64,000 bases of DNA, from assembly GCA_024138015.1 (NCBI GenBank), contig JAMXBB010000001.1:96236520-96300519 (forward strand), read 5' to 3'. The notes below the pieces were generated by a model. The model worked only from the letters and a program-made list of their open reading frames with translations, made no database searches and had not been told where the DNA came from. Each line of letters starts with the position of its first letter. The stretch's first letter is position 1. This DNA is from Lumnitzera littorea. Taxonomy: Eukaryota; Streptophyta; Magnoliopsida; Myrtales; Combretaceae. Both the position numbers and the translations under genes were made by a program. This document shows, one piece after another, positions 15,079-28,937 of this stretch.

Positions 15079-15728
15079 TTGCCTCATAAATTCAAGAAAA
15101 GCTTTGAGGTGGTCCACCATTGATCATGCACATTGGAAAAAATAGTCTCTCTCACATATACACATGCATATTTATGTATATACACTTACTTAAGCAAAAA
15201 GTGTGTGTGTGTATATATATATATATACATATACACATACATATATAATGAGATAACGATATATTTACTTTCAAGTATAGACACTTTTATGTGAAAGAAA
15301 CCAATGATGAATTTTACTTAGTTATTTGTGGTGCATGCGAGGATGATATTGTTATCTTCTTGTAATTTCTTGCTCTTGTAGCAATAGATGTTATTTGGAT
15401 ATACCGCACATTGTAATATTCATCCTTTGCTACACAAATTGGGTAAACATATCATCTCTACATACAGTATATATTGTAACATTTATTGTTAGCTTGTATT
15501 ACTTTACAATGTATATCTTTTATTTGAACTTAGAATTAAACATTCATTAGCTCTATTTTCTAGCTAATTTTCTTGAATGTAATATTCATTGGACTTTCTT
15601 GGACTTAAATACGTACTTCAAACATGTAAATTATAATATTGGTATGATGGAATTCATAATTTCAAAATGTAAGTGACTCTTTCCATTTGATTGTAATAAA
15701 AATTAAAAGAAAACCTAATAAATTTTCC
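15079..15728 (+). repeat. direct repeat, copy A (about 650 bp)
   Basis: The segment begins TTGCCTCATAAATTCAAG and ends AAATTTTCC. It recurs in the same orientation at 18275-18872. Shared landmarks in order include a GGTGGTCCACCATTGAT block, an AT/GT microsatellite, CACTTTTATGTG, a TCTTGTAATTTCTTGCTC block, GAATTAAACATTCATTAGCT and ATTGGTATGATGGAATT. Identity is roughly 80-85 percent by eye, so the duplication is old. The ends are not TG...CA and no 5-bp target duplication flanks the pair, which argues against an LTR pair. Confidence 0.8.
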
Positions 15729-16271
15729 TATTGTATTGTTTTTTTTAATCAAAATACATCATGTGTTTAATGTGATTGTATTACCAACGATCATCAAATA
15801 GAAGAGCTATACATGATTTATTTTAAAAACTGCGTATATTTTACATCATGTATATGTGTTAATTTTGTTTTCACTATTGTGATTGAATGAATTAATGAAG
15901 TTTAATACATGAACTAGATCTTTCAACAATTGCTTTTTATATTTTTTGAGAATTATAGATATGTTTTGATTTGTATATGTTGTCCATATTAACAAAAATT
16001 TGTTTAATGTAGTATTGGATTATTGTATGAAATTCAAACTCTTTAAGAATAGTCCTTTTTTCCTTTTATCTATTGTATATTTTATTTCATAATTAATTAT
16101 AAATAATTACTTTTCTAAAAGAAAATCAAAGGTTTATAAATATGTGATGAATTTTTTTTTTCAAGTTTATTGTGATAAATACTCATAAAATAATGAGTAG
16201 ATAAGAACACATTTTACTTGTCATAAATAATTTGAGAAAAAAAAGTTTTTGTTACATTAAGAAAAGGGGAA
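15729..16271. other. AT-rich spacer between direct repeat A and Helitron candidate
   Basis: About 540 bp of very AT-rich sequence with no coding frame, sitting between repeat copy A and the candidate 5' terminus of a Helitron. Origin not recognised. Confidence 0.4.
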
Positions 16272-18274
16272 TCTATTATATCTAATAGTATAAATTTATT
16301 TTAGTGGAGTTTTACTAATGAAATAAATGTAATGGACAATATCATAGAACATGAAATAGATATCTTTAATAATTTACTAACATATATGTGTTATAATGTT
16401 AATTATGATACAATGGAGCAAAGCAAATCACTATTGAAAAGAGATATATAGTATTAGTAAATTTTTCATATGATATGCAACATAAATTATATTTATCTTA
16501 TATGACATTCCAATCAATTAATTCAGATTACATATATTTTTCATTTTGTCATATTGATCATTTTTCTGTTACAAATTGTTTTTATTTAATTATTCACTTA
16601 GTAATATATGGAAGGTGTTATGTATAACAATTATATTGATTTGTTATCAATGTCAATCCAAGGAAAAATTTAATGCTGATTTTGATTATTATTGCTTCAA
16701 TTAATGATAGAATTTAAGGAAATTTACACTTGAAAGAAGGGAGAATAAAGGGTACTAATAATTTACATCCGTATTATTACAATCATAAAAAAGTAAAGGG
16801 ATATAAATAAAATTAAAATGTTAAAAATTAGTTGAGATGAAAACTTTTTAGTACATTAAAGAGATATTATAATATAATAATGGAAAAGTGGAACACAATA
16901 TAGAATATGAACTAGGTTGTACTTATTGCATGAATTGAATATAAATCTAATTCTTTTATTTCATATGATATTTAGATATTCACTAATTTGTTACTTTATT
17001 TTTCATTTTTATATTTTTGCTATAATTTTTTTTCTTTTTGCAATTATGTTTGTTGTACTGATCATCTACTTTTATGAAAGTGTAAATTATTAAAATTAAA
17101 TTTAATAATTAATAATGTCAATTAATGATAGTATTTAATGTTGAGTCGACTTGACAATTACCAATGTTAATTAATAATAAAATTTTGGGAAATCCAATAA
17201 CAACACCATAAATAAAAGTATAACAAAGAGTGTCAATATTTTATGGATATATTGCCTATGGAATGTAAATGTCAATAGCTATTTGAGATGGAATGTATTA
17301 TAGCATTAAAGAGAGATGAGAACTTGATGTAATTAATTGCCAATTTTTTTTTTTTTCGCTAACATTGATCTTAACTTAGTGGGTTACAATTTTTCCATGA
17401 TGACTTAGATATTATTAGGATGCAAAGGTCTATTTTGTTTATTTTCTTTTAGAATTACATAGTTCCATTTTACTTATAAAGATCATCAATCTTTTCTAGA
17501 ATTACTTTGCTTCTCATAATGCTTCCATAATAAATAATAGATTTGTATTTATAATTTTGTTATATATAAACTTTGTACAACCATTCATATGCTTTTAATT
17601 TTGGATGTATTTATTCTCGAAAAGCAAAATAAAATTTAATTTTACCAATATCTTTGTAATTATATTGTTAGCCTCTATACGATGGTAAAAATATCATTAC
17701 AAAAAAATGATATAAGGTCAATCTAATATCAATGTCCAATATTTAGGGGAAAAATAGAATTAATCTCTTCTCAATTAAATCAAATTTTTTCATACAATTA
17801 CTTTCACTACTAAATCTAAAAACAATTTCATAATTTATTTTGTCATTTTAATGATTTTATTTTTTGATTATGCATACGCATCAAAGGTACACATTTGTTA
17901 ATCACATTATAATATACACCTTCAAAGGCTCTTTCATTTTTTATGGCATCATTAATACATTTCCATAATTTTTTGTCATATTTAATATAATCTCATAAAA
18001 TCTTACCTTTTATATCATTAATTCATTTTAAGTCATTCTTTATATGAAAATTTCATATTATATATAATTTATATATAATGTGTCATTCATTTTTGGGATC
18101 TTATATTGTATAAATAATTTTTTAACGTGTTTCTTGATAATAAATAAAAAATTGAATTACATATCCATTTTTTGCTTTCAAAAAAATTTTTAAATCATTA
18201 TTTAAATTTTTATCTACACATTACTAATCAATATTTAAATTTTCATTCGTGTATTAGACGGGCTCTTTGACTAG
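16272..18274 (+). mobile_element. candidate non-autonomous Helitron
   Basis: The 3' side ends in GACGGGCTCTTTGACTAG followed by T, which fits the CTRR|T Helitron terminus. The preceding CGTGTATTAGACG looks like a decayed short hairpin. The candidate 5' end, A|TCTATTATATCTAATAG at 16271-16272, fits the TC start after a host A. The roughly 2-kb interior is extremely AT-rich and non-coding. Against this, the hairpin is poor, the 5' end was chosen by resemblance only, and a few bases upstream of the terminus can also be aligned to the flank of repeat copy A. Confidence 0.35.
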
Positions 18275-18872
18275 TTGCCTCATAAATTCAAGAAAACTTT
18301 TAGGTGGTCCACCATTGATTATTCACTTTGAAAAAAATAAGTAAATATATGCACTTACTTAAACAAAAAGTGTATATATATATATATATACAATGAGATG
18401 ACATACATTTGCTTCCAAGTGCAAACACTTTTATGTGGATGAGACCAATGATGAATTTTATTTAGTATTTACGGTGCATGTGAGGATGATATTGTTAACT
18501 TCTTGTAATTTCTTGCTCTTGTAACAACAAATTTTATTTGTATGTACCGCATGTTGTAATATTCATCATTTGCTAAACAAATTAGGTAAACATATCTTCT
18601 TTGCATACAATATATACTATAACGTTTATTGTTAGCTTGCATCACTTTCAAATGTATATCTTTTATTTGCACTTAGAATTAAACATTCATTAGCTCTATT
18701 ATAGAGCTATTTTGCCTAAATATAATATTCGTTGGACTTACTTGGACTAAAAAACATACTTTAAACATGTAAATTATAATATTGGTATGATGGAATTTAT
18801 TTTTTCAAAAAAAAAAATCATTATTCCCATTTGATTGTAACAAATATTAAAAGAAAATCGAATAAATTTTCC
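18275..18872 (+). repeat. direct repeat, copy A' (about 600 bp)
   Basis: Diverged second copy of 15079-15728 in the same orientation. It begins immediately after the Helitron-like CTAG terminus and ends at AAATTTTCC near 18872. It is shorter than copy A, mainly through a reduced microsatellite and small deletions. Confidence 0.8.
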
Positions 18873-19614
18873 AGGAAACAAACGCATCAATAAAAATGAA
18901 GTTGGGGCTCCAACAGGGAATCAATTCTCTTTCTCACTCTGTGTGCCGCATTATTTTTAGTAAATTTGCAAGCTCCAAGTGGCATTGACTAAAAACACAT
19001 ATATAGCTATTAAGATCACTACAACGTATCACCACCAAATTGAGATTCTAATCATTTAAGGTGCAAATTCATAGGTGGTGGTGGCCCAGGAATGTCCTCC
19101 TTCCCCAGTTTTTTCAGCCAAAATATTAACGGCTATTCTAAAGTACTTATTACAAGATTTAAGATCACATATATATATATATATAAACTTTATATAATTT
19201 TGAACACAGAACCGATAACAGACCATAAAAATATTTCTGTTTTACCTTCTTTAAGTCTTTTAACGAGTGCTCGGGATAAGCATTAAGAAACCCCTTTTCC
19301 TGATTAGTCTTCTTGGTGTCCTCCAATTCATCTCAAAAGACATGCGGGCGATTTTCCAAAAACGGCCAAATATGGTATACCCATTGTGCATTACTTTTAT
19401 CTATTAGTTTAGTACCAGATCTAGAAAAGACAGCCATGCTTTCTTCATAAAACATATCGAATAATTATTAATATTATTAAAATTGAATTAAGATAACATT
19501 AATTAATGGGACTTTGGTATTTGTTAGAAGTGTGATGTCTTTCTTAATTTCACATAATTCAACTCCAATAATTAAACCTGTTTGTTGTCCATCTCTGTCA
19601 GATAATATAGTTTA
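18873..19614. other. intergenic segment between repeat A' and a LINE
   Basis: No gene recognised. Short AT microsatellite near 19170-19184. The last bases ATAGTTTA (19607-19614) recur at 28953-28960 on the far side of the LINE and may be its target-site duplication. Confidence 0.4.
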
Positions 19615-19939
19615 TCTTTTCTTTTCTTCTTTTTTTTTTGGGAAAACATTAAAGCTTATATTACTTTATCGAAAAAACAAAAGTACACACCGAAGTCTAT
19701 TCAACACCAAAACAGACCAAGCAAACACATCAACCTAACCAAGCTAGAAGAAAAATTACACCCATCAAAGTCTTTAGTTACCACACTAGAAATAAAGCTA
19801 GGAATAGTAGAATCAAAATAGACATGGCTGGAAGTCCTCCCTTACCTTTGCTAACAAGTTTTCCATATGATTCACATCAGAGCTTACCCTGCATAAGATG
19901 ATGTAATAAAAAAAAAGGAATAGAGTTAATACACTCAAC

Positions 19940-22470
19940 CAAAACCAAATAACAAAAATTTGAGTTAATGTTTGGTTTCTAAATCCAATCAACAACTAAA
20001 GTTGAATCCATCTCTAGAACAATAGATTTATAATTTCGTTATTGTGCCCATCTCAAACCTTTGGCAATCGTCATCAATTTTGCTTCCAATGGAGAAACTC
20101 TATTAATTTGCTTATAAATACCAACTAAAACTTTCCCTGAATGATCTCTTACTGAAACTCTAACTGCGCCCACTTTGCCACCTTCATCTACAGCTCCATC
20201 ACAATTGATTTTTATCAAACCCCTTTATGGTCTAGTCCATCCAACAATAACTTTCCCCTTACCTTGTAGCTTCATTTTATGGTAGATTGCCCACCATCAA
20301 TTTGCTTCTACTCTAATATTTTGAATCCACCGGTTCTACTGGTTCCGTTCCTGACTAAAAATTATACCATTCCTTTTTCTCCAAATTCCTCGTAGTGAGA
20401 AGAGAAAGAGCATTTGCCTCAAGGTGTTAACTTCATGCCCATTTTTTTTTCCTCCAATAGACAATCTCTTGCAACCATGTCTGCATTGATTTTCCATCGT
20501 GTATATCATTTAAATTCTAAGCCTCTAATTCAAACCATCCTTCCTTACTCACCGAGCAATGAAAGAACAAATGCTAAATAGTTTCCACTAAGCTTCCACA
20601 TAAGGGGCAATCTTTACTAACATGTAACCCCCGTCTGCACGAATTATCCTTCGTAAGGAGACCTCCTACCATTATCCTCTAAAGAAGCAATTGTATCTTT
20701 GAGTAAGTAAGAGTTTTCCAAACCCAATCCCAGCTTCTTCCATGCATGCCCTCTTCCTCCATTTCCTAAATCTTCAAGTAAACAGATTTTGTAGTGATTT
20801 CTCCTTCTATATCTTCAGGCCAAAAGTGAACATCTCTACTTTGGACTTCATCCAACGAGACTACATTCCCCACCAAACAATTAATCTGATCATCAATCGA
20901 ATATCCTATAATTTCTTCTTTCCATTGGCTAGGACCCTACCACACCTATCAAACCGTAAGCAAATAGTCAAATTTATCTAAAGGCTCATACAACCAGTCA
21001 ACTACGCATCCTTCTTACATCTAGGGATCTAACTAAAAGGAAGAACTTACACCACTCCTAATCTTAATCCCTGTATTCCTTCAAACCCAATCCCACACCT
21101 TTCTCAAAGATCTAAAGAAACTGGACCTAAAACACTTTCAAAAATGCTCTTTTGACATCTTATACTTGGCATGGACTACTTCAATCAAGAGTAATGTCTT
21201 ACAACATAGATCTTACGCCAACTTCATAAAGTTTACTTGATTACATTTCATGATATCTATCATCCCTAAACCATCCAAGGACTTTGGTTTTTTTACTCTT
21301 TTCCAATGTACCCAATGTAATTTTCTACGATCTAAAGTGAAACCCTATAAAAAATCATAGTGAACTTTCTCATTCCTTTCAACTAGGTCCTTTGGAAACG
21401 AGATCACTTAAGAGTAATAGTTAGCAATACTCTCCAATGCCGATGAAGTAAGAAGTTTTCGGCCTACCATACTTAACATCCAAGCGTTCTACTTAGATAG
21501 CTTTCTTCAAGTTTTTTCCAAAATAAAGTCTAGATTAGCTCTCTTAATACACCCTCCAACTTTCATAGGAAGCCCTAAATATTTTCCCATATTCGCATTC
21601 AACCTAACCCTCAACAACTCACAAATTTGAGTCTTCAACTCACTATTAGAATTGCATAAGAAAATGATATAAGATTTATCAAAGTTAACCTTTTAGCTTG
21701 ATAGATTTCCAAAGACTTTCATGGTTCGCAACATACAGGTTGTGTTTTCTTCCGTTGTTTCCCCTACAAGGAGAATATCATCAACAAAGAATGGGTGTGA
21801 CAATCTCACCGATGACCCTCAAAGTTTGATAAGCAACAACTCTTTCACTTGTACCAGTTAGTATATCATACCTCTTAGAATTTCCATTACCAAGATGAGT
21901 AAGTAAGGCAAAAGGAGGTCCCCCTACCCCAAGCCCCTAGTTACATTGAAGTTGCTAAGCATTGATCCATTTAGAATAATTTGATGGGACATGGTACTTA
22001 ATTAAAAAGACACAAGCTGTACCTAAAGATCTAAGAAATTCAGACTTTAAAGAGTGGCTTGGACAAAATCCCACTCCACTCTATCATAAGCCTTTTCAAG
22101 ATTCAACTTCACTATCTTCCAATTCTCCTTTCTCCTTCTGCTATACAATATATGGAGGATTTCTTGAAAGATAATAATATTGTCCTTAGCCGATCTCCCT
22201 AAGATAAAACTCACTTGTTCAGGATTAATCATCTCATAAAGGAAGCCTCGAAGTTTATTCACAAGCACTTCACAAACCACTTTGTACATTGTAGTATAAA
22301 GGCTAATAGGTTTAAAATCTTTCAACTTATTTGCACCATCTAACTTTGGGATGATCACAATAAGAGTTTGATTAATATTCGAGTCCATAGATTGAGAATC
22401 CATAATATGCTTTACGGTCTCACACATTGTAGCTCCTACTTCAATCCAATAACTCTTAAAGAACTCTGTA
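19940..22470 (-). pseudogene. LINE ORF2 3' half: RT, zinc-binding and RNase H remnants
   Basis: The clearest open part is 22427-22047, where the text includes PKLDGANKLKDFKPISL, an INPEQVSFILGRSAKDNI block and LEKAYDRVEWDF, typical of plant LINE reverse transcriptases. The catalytic FVDD motif is readable at 21788-21777, followed downstream by KYLGLPMKVGG. A zinc-binding stretch with CPLCGSLVETI and HLFFHC lies near 20620-20540, interrupted by a stop. The RNase H part shows INCDGAVDEGGKVGAV, SPLEAKLM and an EMDST block near 20210-19990, so its acidic residues survive. Frameshifts and stops separate these pieces, so no functional protein can be made. Confidence 0.85.
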
Positions 22471-22475
22471 CTAAA
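22471..22475. repeat. target-site duplication of the solo LTR (left)
   Basis: CTAAA directly before the TG start of the LTR, repeated at 25609-25613 directly after its CA end. Confidence 0.85.
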
Positions 22476-25400
22476 TGTAGGACCCGCAATCAGGTATTCA
22501 AGATTCGGTGTATAAAATTAAGGTAATCGAATAAATTGTTCAATTCAACCTAAATTTTACGATAAAACTAGGATTATTAGTAAAAGTGATCCCATAAGTT
22601 TGAATTTAAGAAAATGAGTAATAAAATAAATAATTAATATAATATTGAATTTTATAAAAATTATCTGTTATTTATCAGAAACGTTTAGAACGAATTCTAA
22701 TAACTAACGAATTGATAAAAATAACTTATATGTACACTAAAAATCATAAAATAACTTAAATAATATTTAGGAATATTTATTTATACCATATATGTATTTA
22801 CGTGTAGATTGAAATACGTAAAATTACTTAAAATACGCAAAATATGCCAAAATAATATTAATTAATTAAATAAAATGTAAGAATAATTAAATAAAAATCA
22901 AGAAAATTATGGAAAAATATGGAATTGTCCAGAATTGAGGTGTGGTAGTTTGGAATTGAGTAAATAAAAGCAACTGATTAAATTAAGACAAACAAAAAGT
23001 AAATTGGAAAAGGATAAGAAACAAATGTCAAGTGAAAATTAGAAGAAAAAAAATCAAACCATCCCTATAAATACTCCAAAATTTTTCAAAAACTCATTTT
23101 CTCAGTTAGGAGAGTAGAAAAATTATAGGGACCAAAAATTTTAAGGTTAGGGTTTAATTGCAAAAAATTACAAAAATCTGTGCAATTAAGGCTTTGAAGA
23201 GAACCACCACCCAACAGCAACCTGAGAGTAGACGACCACCGCTACCACATTGTGGTGGCAGCACCCAAGCTGGCTGATAAGGCTTTAGTAGCCAACGATG
23301 ACCAAAGCAACTAACTCCAATAAGTTCCAATTTCCTCCCGATTTTTTTTAAATTATTAAAAATATTTGAAAAATTATGAATCTTGTTATTTTAGGATATT
23401 TTAGTATATAGATTTAGGGAAAATTTTTATTTTGGTGAATTTATATTTAGAAATATACTATTCTTAAGAAATCATACAAAACCGAACATATTTTAAATTA
23501 GAAATAAATAAATTTAAGAGTGTAGTTTTAGACTTAAAATTTTTGTGTAGATTATAGGTGATATAAAATAATGCAACAAATCCTATTTTCAAAAATTAAT
23601 TTTTGAAATTTTTAGATAATTTTTAAACCTTAAAATAATATATAAAATGGATAATTTTTGGCTAATTAAGTAATTAAAAGTATAATTACTGATTTAGGGC
23701 ATAATTATATGTTTTAAGATGTTGAAATTTGATAAAGTATGAAATTTGTAGCATTTAGGGTATTATATGTAATTATTAGAGTATTATATAATAAATATGT
23801 AATAGGTAAAAATTGTAAATTTTAAGTTACTTTTGTAATTTAAGATAATTAGGTGCAAAATCTAATTTGGGATGAATTTAGATATTTTGATATGTTAATT
23901 GATGTTAGGAAACGATATTTGAAGTGATAGGACTATTAGATATGTATATTATGTACATTTTAGGTGATAATGTATAATATGTAAATATAAAAAATAAACA
24001 AGTAGGAAAATATTAGGTTACAATTAATATTCTAATAATAATAAAAATATGTAATAAATCTGGTAGGAAACTTAAATTTAGATAGTTATATGAAAAATAT
24101 ATAATTTTATCACATTGAAAGTAAATTCGATAGTTAAATTAGAATTATGATGTACCACACAGACTAAAACATTGGTTAGAGATAAAAAATGATATTTAGT
24201 ATATCTGAAAATAATATGATTAATTTCACATTGTGGGTCAAAATGTTTCCTAAGGTTTACATATAAAATCCTTAATCGAAAACTGAATTAAAAACCTAAT
24301 TTAGAAACCGACTTCAAAACTAAATCAAAACTCAACCTAAATTAGAAATAACTTTAAGAGACTTAAAAACTTAAATAATTAAGTATACTAAAAATCCTAA
24401 ACTAAAGATCACATAAAAGAATTATATAATTAAGTTTATATCAAATAGTTATATATATGTACTAAAACAATACTTGTAATATAAGGATTATCGACGATGA
24501 CTTGAGCAATTCATACCTCAAATGAGCAAGCGAGTGAGGAGTCCAAGTAAGTTGAGATTAATACGTTGTTGTATTTTAAAATACTAATTTGTGCTATTCG
24601 GAGGCTTGAAATTATACTTGATTATACTTATTAAATAGCTAACTGCGTGCATATGTTTATTTTTGAGTTGATGATGTGATTTGGTTTACTACTTTAGCTT
24701 ATATTATGTGATTTGTATAAAATAATTGATCAACTTAAACTAAACTAATCAAATATATGGCTTGAAAACATAAATCGGACCTACATAGCAACCCATTAAG
24801 GGAAACCTAAGGTTCTTCGACCAAATACCGACCTCTTCAAAAAGGATAGCATTGAATAGCATAATTGGTCTCTTCTTCGTCCTTAGTCAAACTAAGTAAC
24901 AGATGAGGAGGTCGTGATAAGGTTGAAGGTAATGGTTCGAAAGTAGTCGTGAGAGGAGCGGTGTCTCCATTGCACAAGCTTAGGTTTAGTTGTGAATTAT
25001 TGTACTAACGAAAACTCCTCAACCCGAATTAAAGCAAGTGAAATTTCTCTAATCTCATGATGAGTCGAACAACATTGTGCAATGGCATTTACTTGAACAT
25101 GCATTGCACCTAATAATTTGATTAACAACCTTATTTGTGTTTGCTGTATAGTTTTATATCTCCATCCTAACTTACTGAGCTGTGATTGCTTACATTCCTA
25201 TAAACGTTGTTGCAGATGCTAGCTAAGAAATTACTTACATTTACCTTGAAGCTAACAACTACTAAATCTTGGGGACTAAAGAAATACATCTAAAGAACAG
25301 ATATATATTTAAAATCTCAGCTTTTATTTACAAATTTTTCATTTCCAAATAATGTATTACTTGGGAAATATAAGATAATAAAACCTAGTAAACATTCTTT

Positions 25401-25608
25401 GTAATACTTTAATCTTAGTACATGTATATATTTCCATACTTTCTTAAGTAAATAACTTATTTAATTTATGAACTGTTTACTTCAAAGCGAATTAATCGTG
25501 GATGCCTTATATAGATCAAGTCTAAGACAGCGGTTGTAAAATCAACTTCTATCCTAAAATGGTTTGCATAGCGGGATAATTACGACTTTATCGCTTCGAG
25601 GCATAACA
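22476..25608. mobile_element. solo LTR, 3133 bp, nested in the LINE
   Basis: The segment starts TGTAGGACCC and ends GCATAACA (TG...CA) and is bounded by perfect CTAAA repeats. It contains no open frame of note and no gag or pol, so it is one long LTR rather than a full element. Around 23071-23110 a CTATAAATAC box is followed by TCATTTTCTCAG, as expected of an LTR promoter with transcription starting shortly downstream; this suggests + orientation. Removing the LTR with one CTAAA rejoins the LINE frame as VDDFSTEFFKSYW, which matches the usual LINE text around APGPDG..FFK. The length is most like Gypsy-type elements with long LTRs; that placement is inference. Confidence 0.85.
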
Positions 25609-25613
25609 CTAAA
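25609..25613. repeat. target-site duplication of the solo LTR (right)
   Basis: CTAAA, identical to 22471-22475. Confidence 0.85.
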
Positions 25614-26986
25614 GTCATCTACTCACGGTGTTTTATTGTTGTTAATACACTAAAGAGCCTATTGAACAAATCATGGACACGAACTTTCAACCGTCTAGCT
25701 AGGGTACTCATATGGAAAAATCTTGTGTTACATTCCCCTTCAATAATTCACTTGGGTCTAGCTTTCGATGCCCACAACTTCTCTTCGTGATTCAAATCCT
25801 CTTCCATCTCCTTTTGGAGAAATTTCTCATGATTTAATAACTCTTGTGAGAGTTCAATCCATAGGTTTTGATGGACCTCCTCAATTTGTTCTTGTATGTT
25901 TCTCTTTCGTACATGGATAATCCTAAACATTTCTTTATTCCAAGCTCTTAGTTTGGCAACAAAACTAGGTAAATCTTCGAGGTAATGAAATAGTAGAGGG
26001 TCCCACTGAAGGGCTACAAATTCTTTAAAACTTGGGTAATATATCCACATTGGCTAAAACCGAAAGGGATTGTCTTTCTTTACACCCCCTACCCGCTGCT
26101 AGGTGTATACTTTATAAAATGGGTAGATGACTCGATTATGAAGAAACAAGATAGAAAACTTTAGTTTTTGGGCAAGTCCATCTCTAACTATCATTTGCCC
26201 AAGCCCGATCTAAACAGGTCTAAACAAGCCCACATAAGTTCTTAGATTTTTTTTATCACGCAAACTTCGATCCAACAAAGCCCAAGTCCAACATCCCATA
26301 TGAGTCCATACACTATTGGTACTTGTTAGTACGACTTTGACACACTGGTCTTCCTCCCCACTTTTCCTCTTTATGCAGTATTTCATTAAAATCACCAATC
26401 ATAACCCAAGGTCCACTCTAACTACTAGTAGAGAATCTAACTCCTTCCATAATAGACAACGTTTCACAAATCTAAGGGAAGCATAAATAGCCGACAAAAG
26501 CTAAATAAAGTTATGAGAATATATTTGGATTTCCAAAGTAATATCTTGGTTGGCCAAGACTCTCTCTCTGATCACCGCGTCTTCAACAATCTACAACACA
26601 ACAATCCCTCCTTTAAACCAATATGCCTCAACACAGAGCATAGAATTCACACCAACATGGTCTTTTGGGGCTTCTACCCTCTCTGACCCCATTCTTGTTT
26701 CTGTGATAATAAGGATCTAGGGGTCATATAACATCTACAAATCCCTAATAGCTTTCCTCCTCCTTTAGGAATTTGCACCTTTAGCATTCCAAGCTAAGAT
26801 TCTAAAGGGTTTTGATAGCATAAAAGAAGACAAAGTATCAATTAACTCCGAATTCAGAAGATTGCAAAATGCTATCACCCAGTATGCCTTCACAAAGAAC
26901 TCCTCATACTCCTCCAATTCCACCCTCCACCTATATGACCAAAACGAGTTGTGGGTCATCCAAATTTGCAACTCCCTTACCTTCAA
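25614..26986 (-). pseudogene. LINE ORF2 5' half: endonuclease and linker remnants
   Basis: Reading on the - strand, PFRILAWNAKGANS near 26812-26765 is the expected start of a LINE AP-endonuclease domain (usual form ILAWNCRGAG). A later piece at 26398-26210 includes VWTHMGCWTWALLDRSL, typical of the end of the endonuclease. The 100-codon frame 26050-25748 (MWIYYPSFKEFV...ARPK) corresponds to the linker before the RT and runs on through a stop into RFFHMSTLARR. Several stops and shifts break it. Confidence 0.75.
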
Positions 26987-27863
26987 CCAAAATTGCTACT
27001 GTTAGTCCTCCATGAACAGGACTCGTTAGACTTCCATCAGATGGACCAACCCTTCAGGAGTATTTCTACCACCAGTCGACAAGTTCCTTTAAAAAGCTCT
27101 AAGAGATCTTCTCCCATTATGACATCCCTCGACATTAGCATCTTTATAACTAAAAACCCCTCCACTCTAGTTCTAACTAGTACTTGTTCTATCATAAGTT
27201 CTCATTCGATTAAAAATGATGGCTGGAAGATCTTTTTTGGTACTTGATGTTTCTACCACATGATATTGTGTACCGTCATGCCTTCCATCTCCGCTCTAAG
27301 GGTCAGCACACATACTAGGGTTGGAATCTGCCATAATTTTGAATTCATAATCCTTTCTAGCAGGGGTGAATCACTTCTTAGAAGCTAAAGTGTGATGGAG
27401 GTCTCCATCATGAGCACCATTTTTCCTTGCCAACTTCTTTAGGGAAGATGAGTTTTTTCGCTACCTAGTTTTCTCAAAATATGAAGATTTTTTTTATTTT
27501 TATTGAAGAAAACAAAAAAAAAAAACATTAGGTTTTCTATATTCTCTTTTCCTTTAAATTTCCTATTTAAAGAGTCAACTCAGTGTTGTGAAGAGTCACC
27601 TCTACTTGTATTTAAAACCTTAAAAGGTGTTTTCGAGTCTTTTGGTTGCCTAGACTTTTCCCTTGAACTAGAACCTAAGTCCTTTTTTTTCAACAGTTAC
27701 ACTCTCCATAGCCTTCTTTTCGATTTTTTTGCCTTTTTTTTTATAATAAACTTTAGTCTAATCACTTATGCCTCGAGTACCTTACTCATTAAATTTGTGT
27801 TTGCCTTCTCAAACTCTTAATATCATTCTCACTAATCAATGCACCATCTCCTACAAATGTAAA

Positions 27864-28937
27864 CTACTTTGCTACACCATCATTCATGCTTTCAACAGGT
27901 CTATCATTCCCATTGTCCTCACCCACTTTATGGTTAAACTCCTCCCCCACTATGCTCCTAGTCTCCGTATCTACATTATTATTATGTGTGCCTACGGGTA
28001 TACGCAAATTTCTTAAGTGGTTTATCCTTCCACAATGATCACAATCTTTCGATAAACCCTCATATAAGATATTATAGGGAGTACCATTAATAAAAATAAT
28101 ATGCTTGAGAGGAGAATTAGTATTCAGTTGAATATAAATACATACAAAACGTCCTTGCTCTAAACCCACGGTATACGAATCATACCTTAGTATTGACCGA
28201 ATTTTTTGTCCAACTCTCCTCATTACTAAAAGAGAGTAAAACTTTACTGGTAAACCAAAAATTCAAACCCAAGCTACTACCGAGTCAAAGGTAGACATAT
28301 CTAGGCGAAACCTTGTAACCCATTTTTTCAAAGCCTAATACCTCCCATTTACAAACCATAGACTATTCCTTATGACCCACTGATAATCCATATTATTTTC
28401 CAAAGAAACCAAATAGTAACTCATCCTTGCATGATTCAATCTAAAAGGGTTCGATTTCCTCCATATTTTTATTAGCCCATCTAGAAGAAATTTGTATTCA
28501 AGGTTCGAACCTAACACCTTTGCGATAAACGTATTTTTCTACGGGGAGCTTAATATTTCAACTTTTATATTCAAGAAATCCACATAGCAAAACCCCTATG
28601 CCGCAATCGCGTTAAGACTATCCTCCTCCTCCTCCTTTCATTTGTTATCATCATGATCCATGGTTTCAAGGGGGACATCCTCTTAGAAACAAAATCTTTC
28701 ATATGCTTCTAGTATATTTGTAAGAATCGTGTCCTTAAAGAACATTTTCTTTTGATTTGGATTCTCCCTATCATTTAGCACAAATTCCACTCCTTTCACC
28801 GGTGAATCTCCATGTTTATTATCAAGTGAAAAGGCTAGACGCTTCTTGCTCCAATGAAGAAAATCAATATCCTTATCTTTGTGGTGCTGTGAGAGCACCC
28901 TAAGGTTTGCCGTTTCCAAGAGAGAGCCCACCATCAT
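27864..28937 (-). pseudogene. LINE ORF1 (gag-like, DUF4283 plus zinc knuckle) remnant
   Basis: The start is MMVGSLLETANLRVL at 28937. Broken frames follow with SLWFVNGRY and a QGRFVCIYIQLN block, then CDHCGRINHLRNLR near 28057-28016, a CCHC-type knuckle whose last cysteine has become arginine. The order matches plant LINE ORF1 proteins, which bind the element's own RNA. At least three frame breaks occur between the start and the knuckle. Confidence 0.7.

Noticed and set aside
15079..18872. LTR retrotransposon with 600-bp LTRs
   Set aside because: The repeats do not start TG or end CA, have no flanking 5-bp duplication, and the interior has no coding text or primer-binding site that I could see.
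22476..25608. A complete LTR retrotransposon
   Set aside because: No second LTR and no gag or pol text; the segment is a single TG...CA unit with target duplications, so a solo LTR explains it better.
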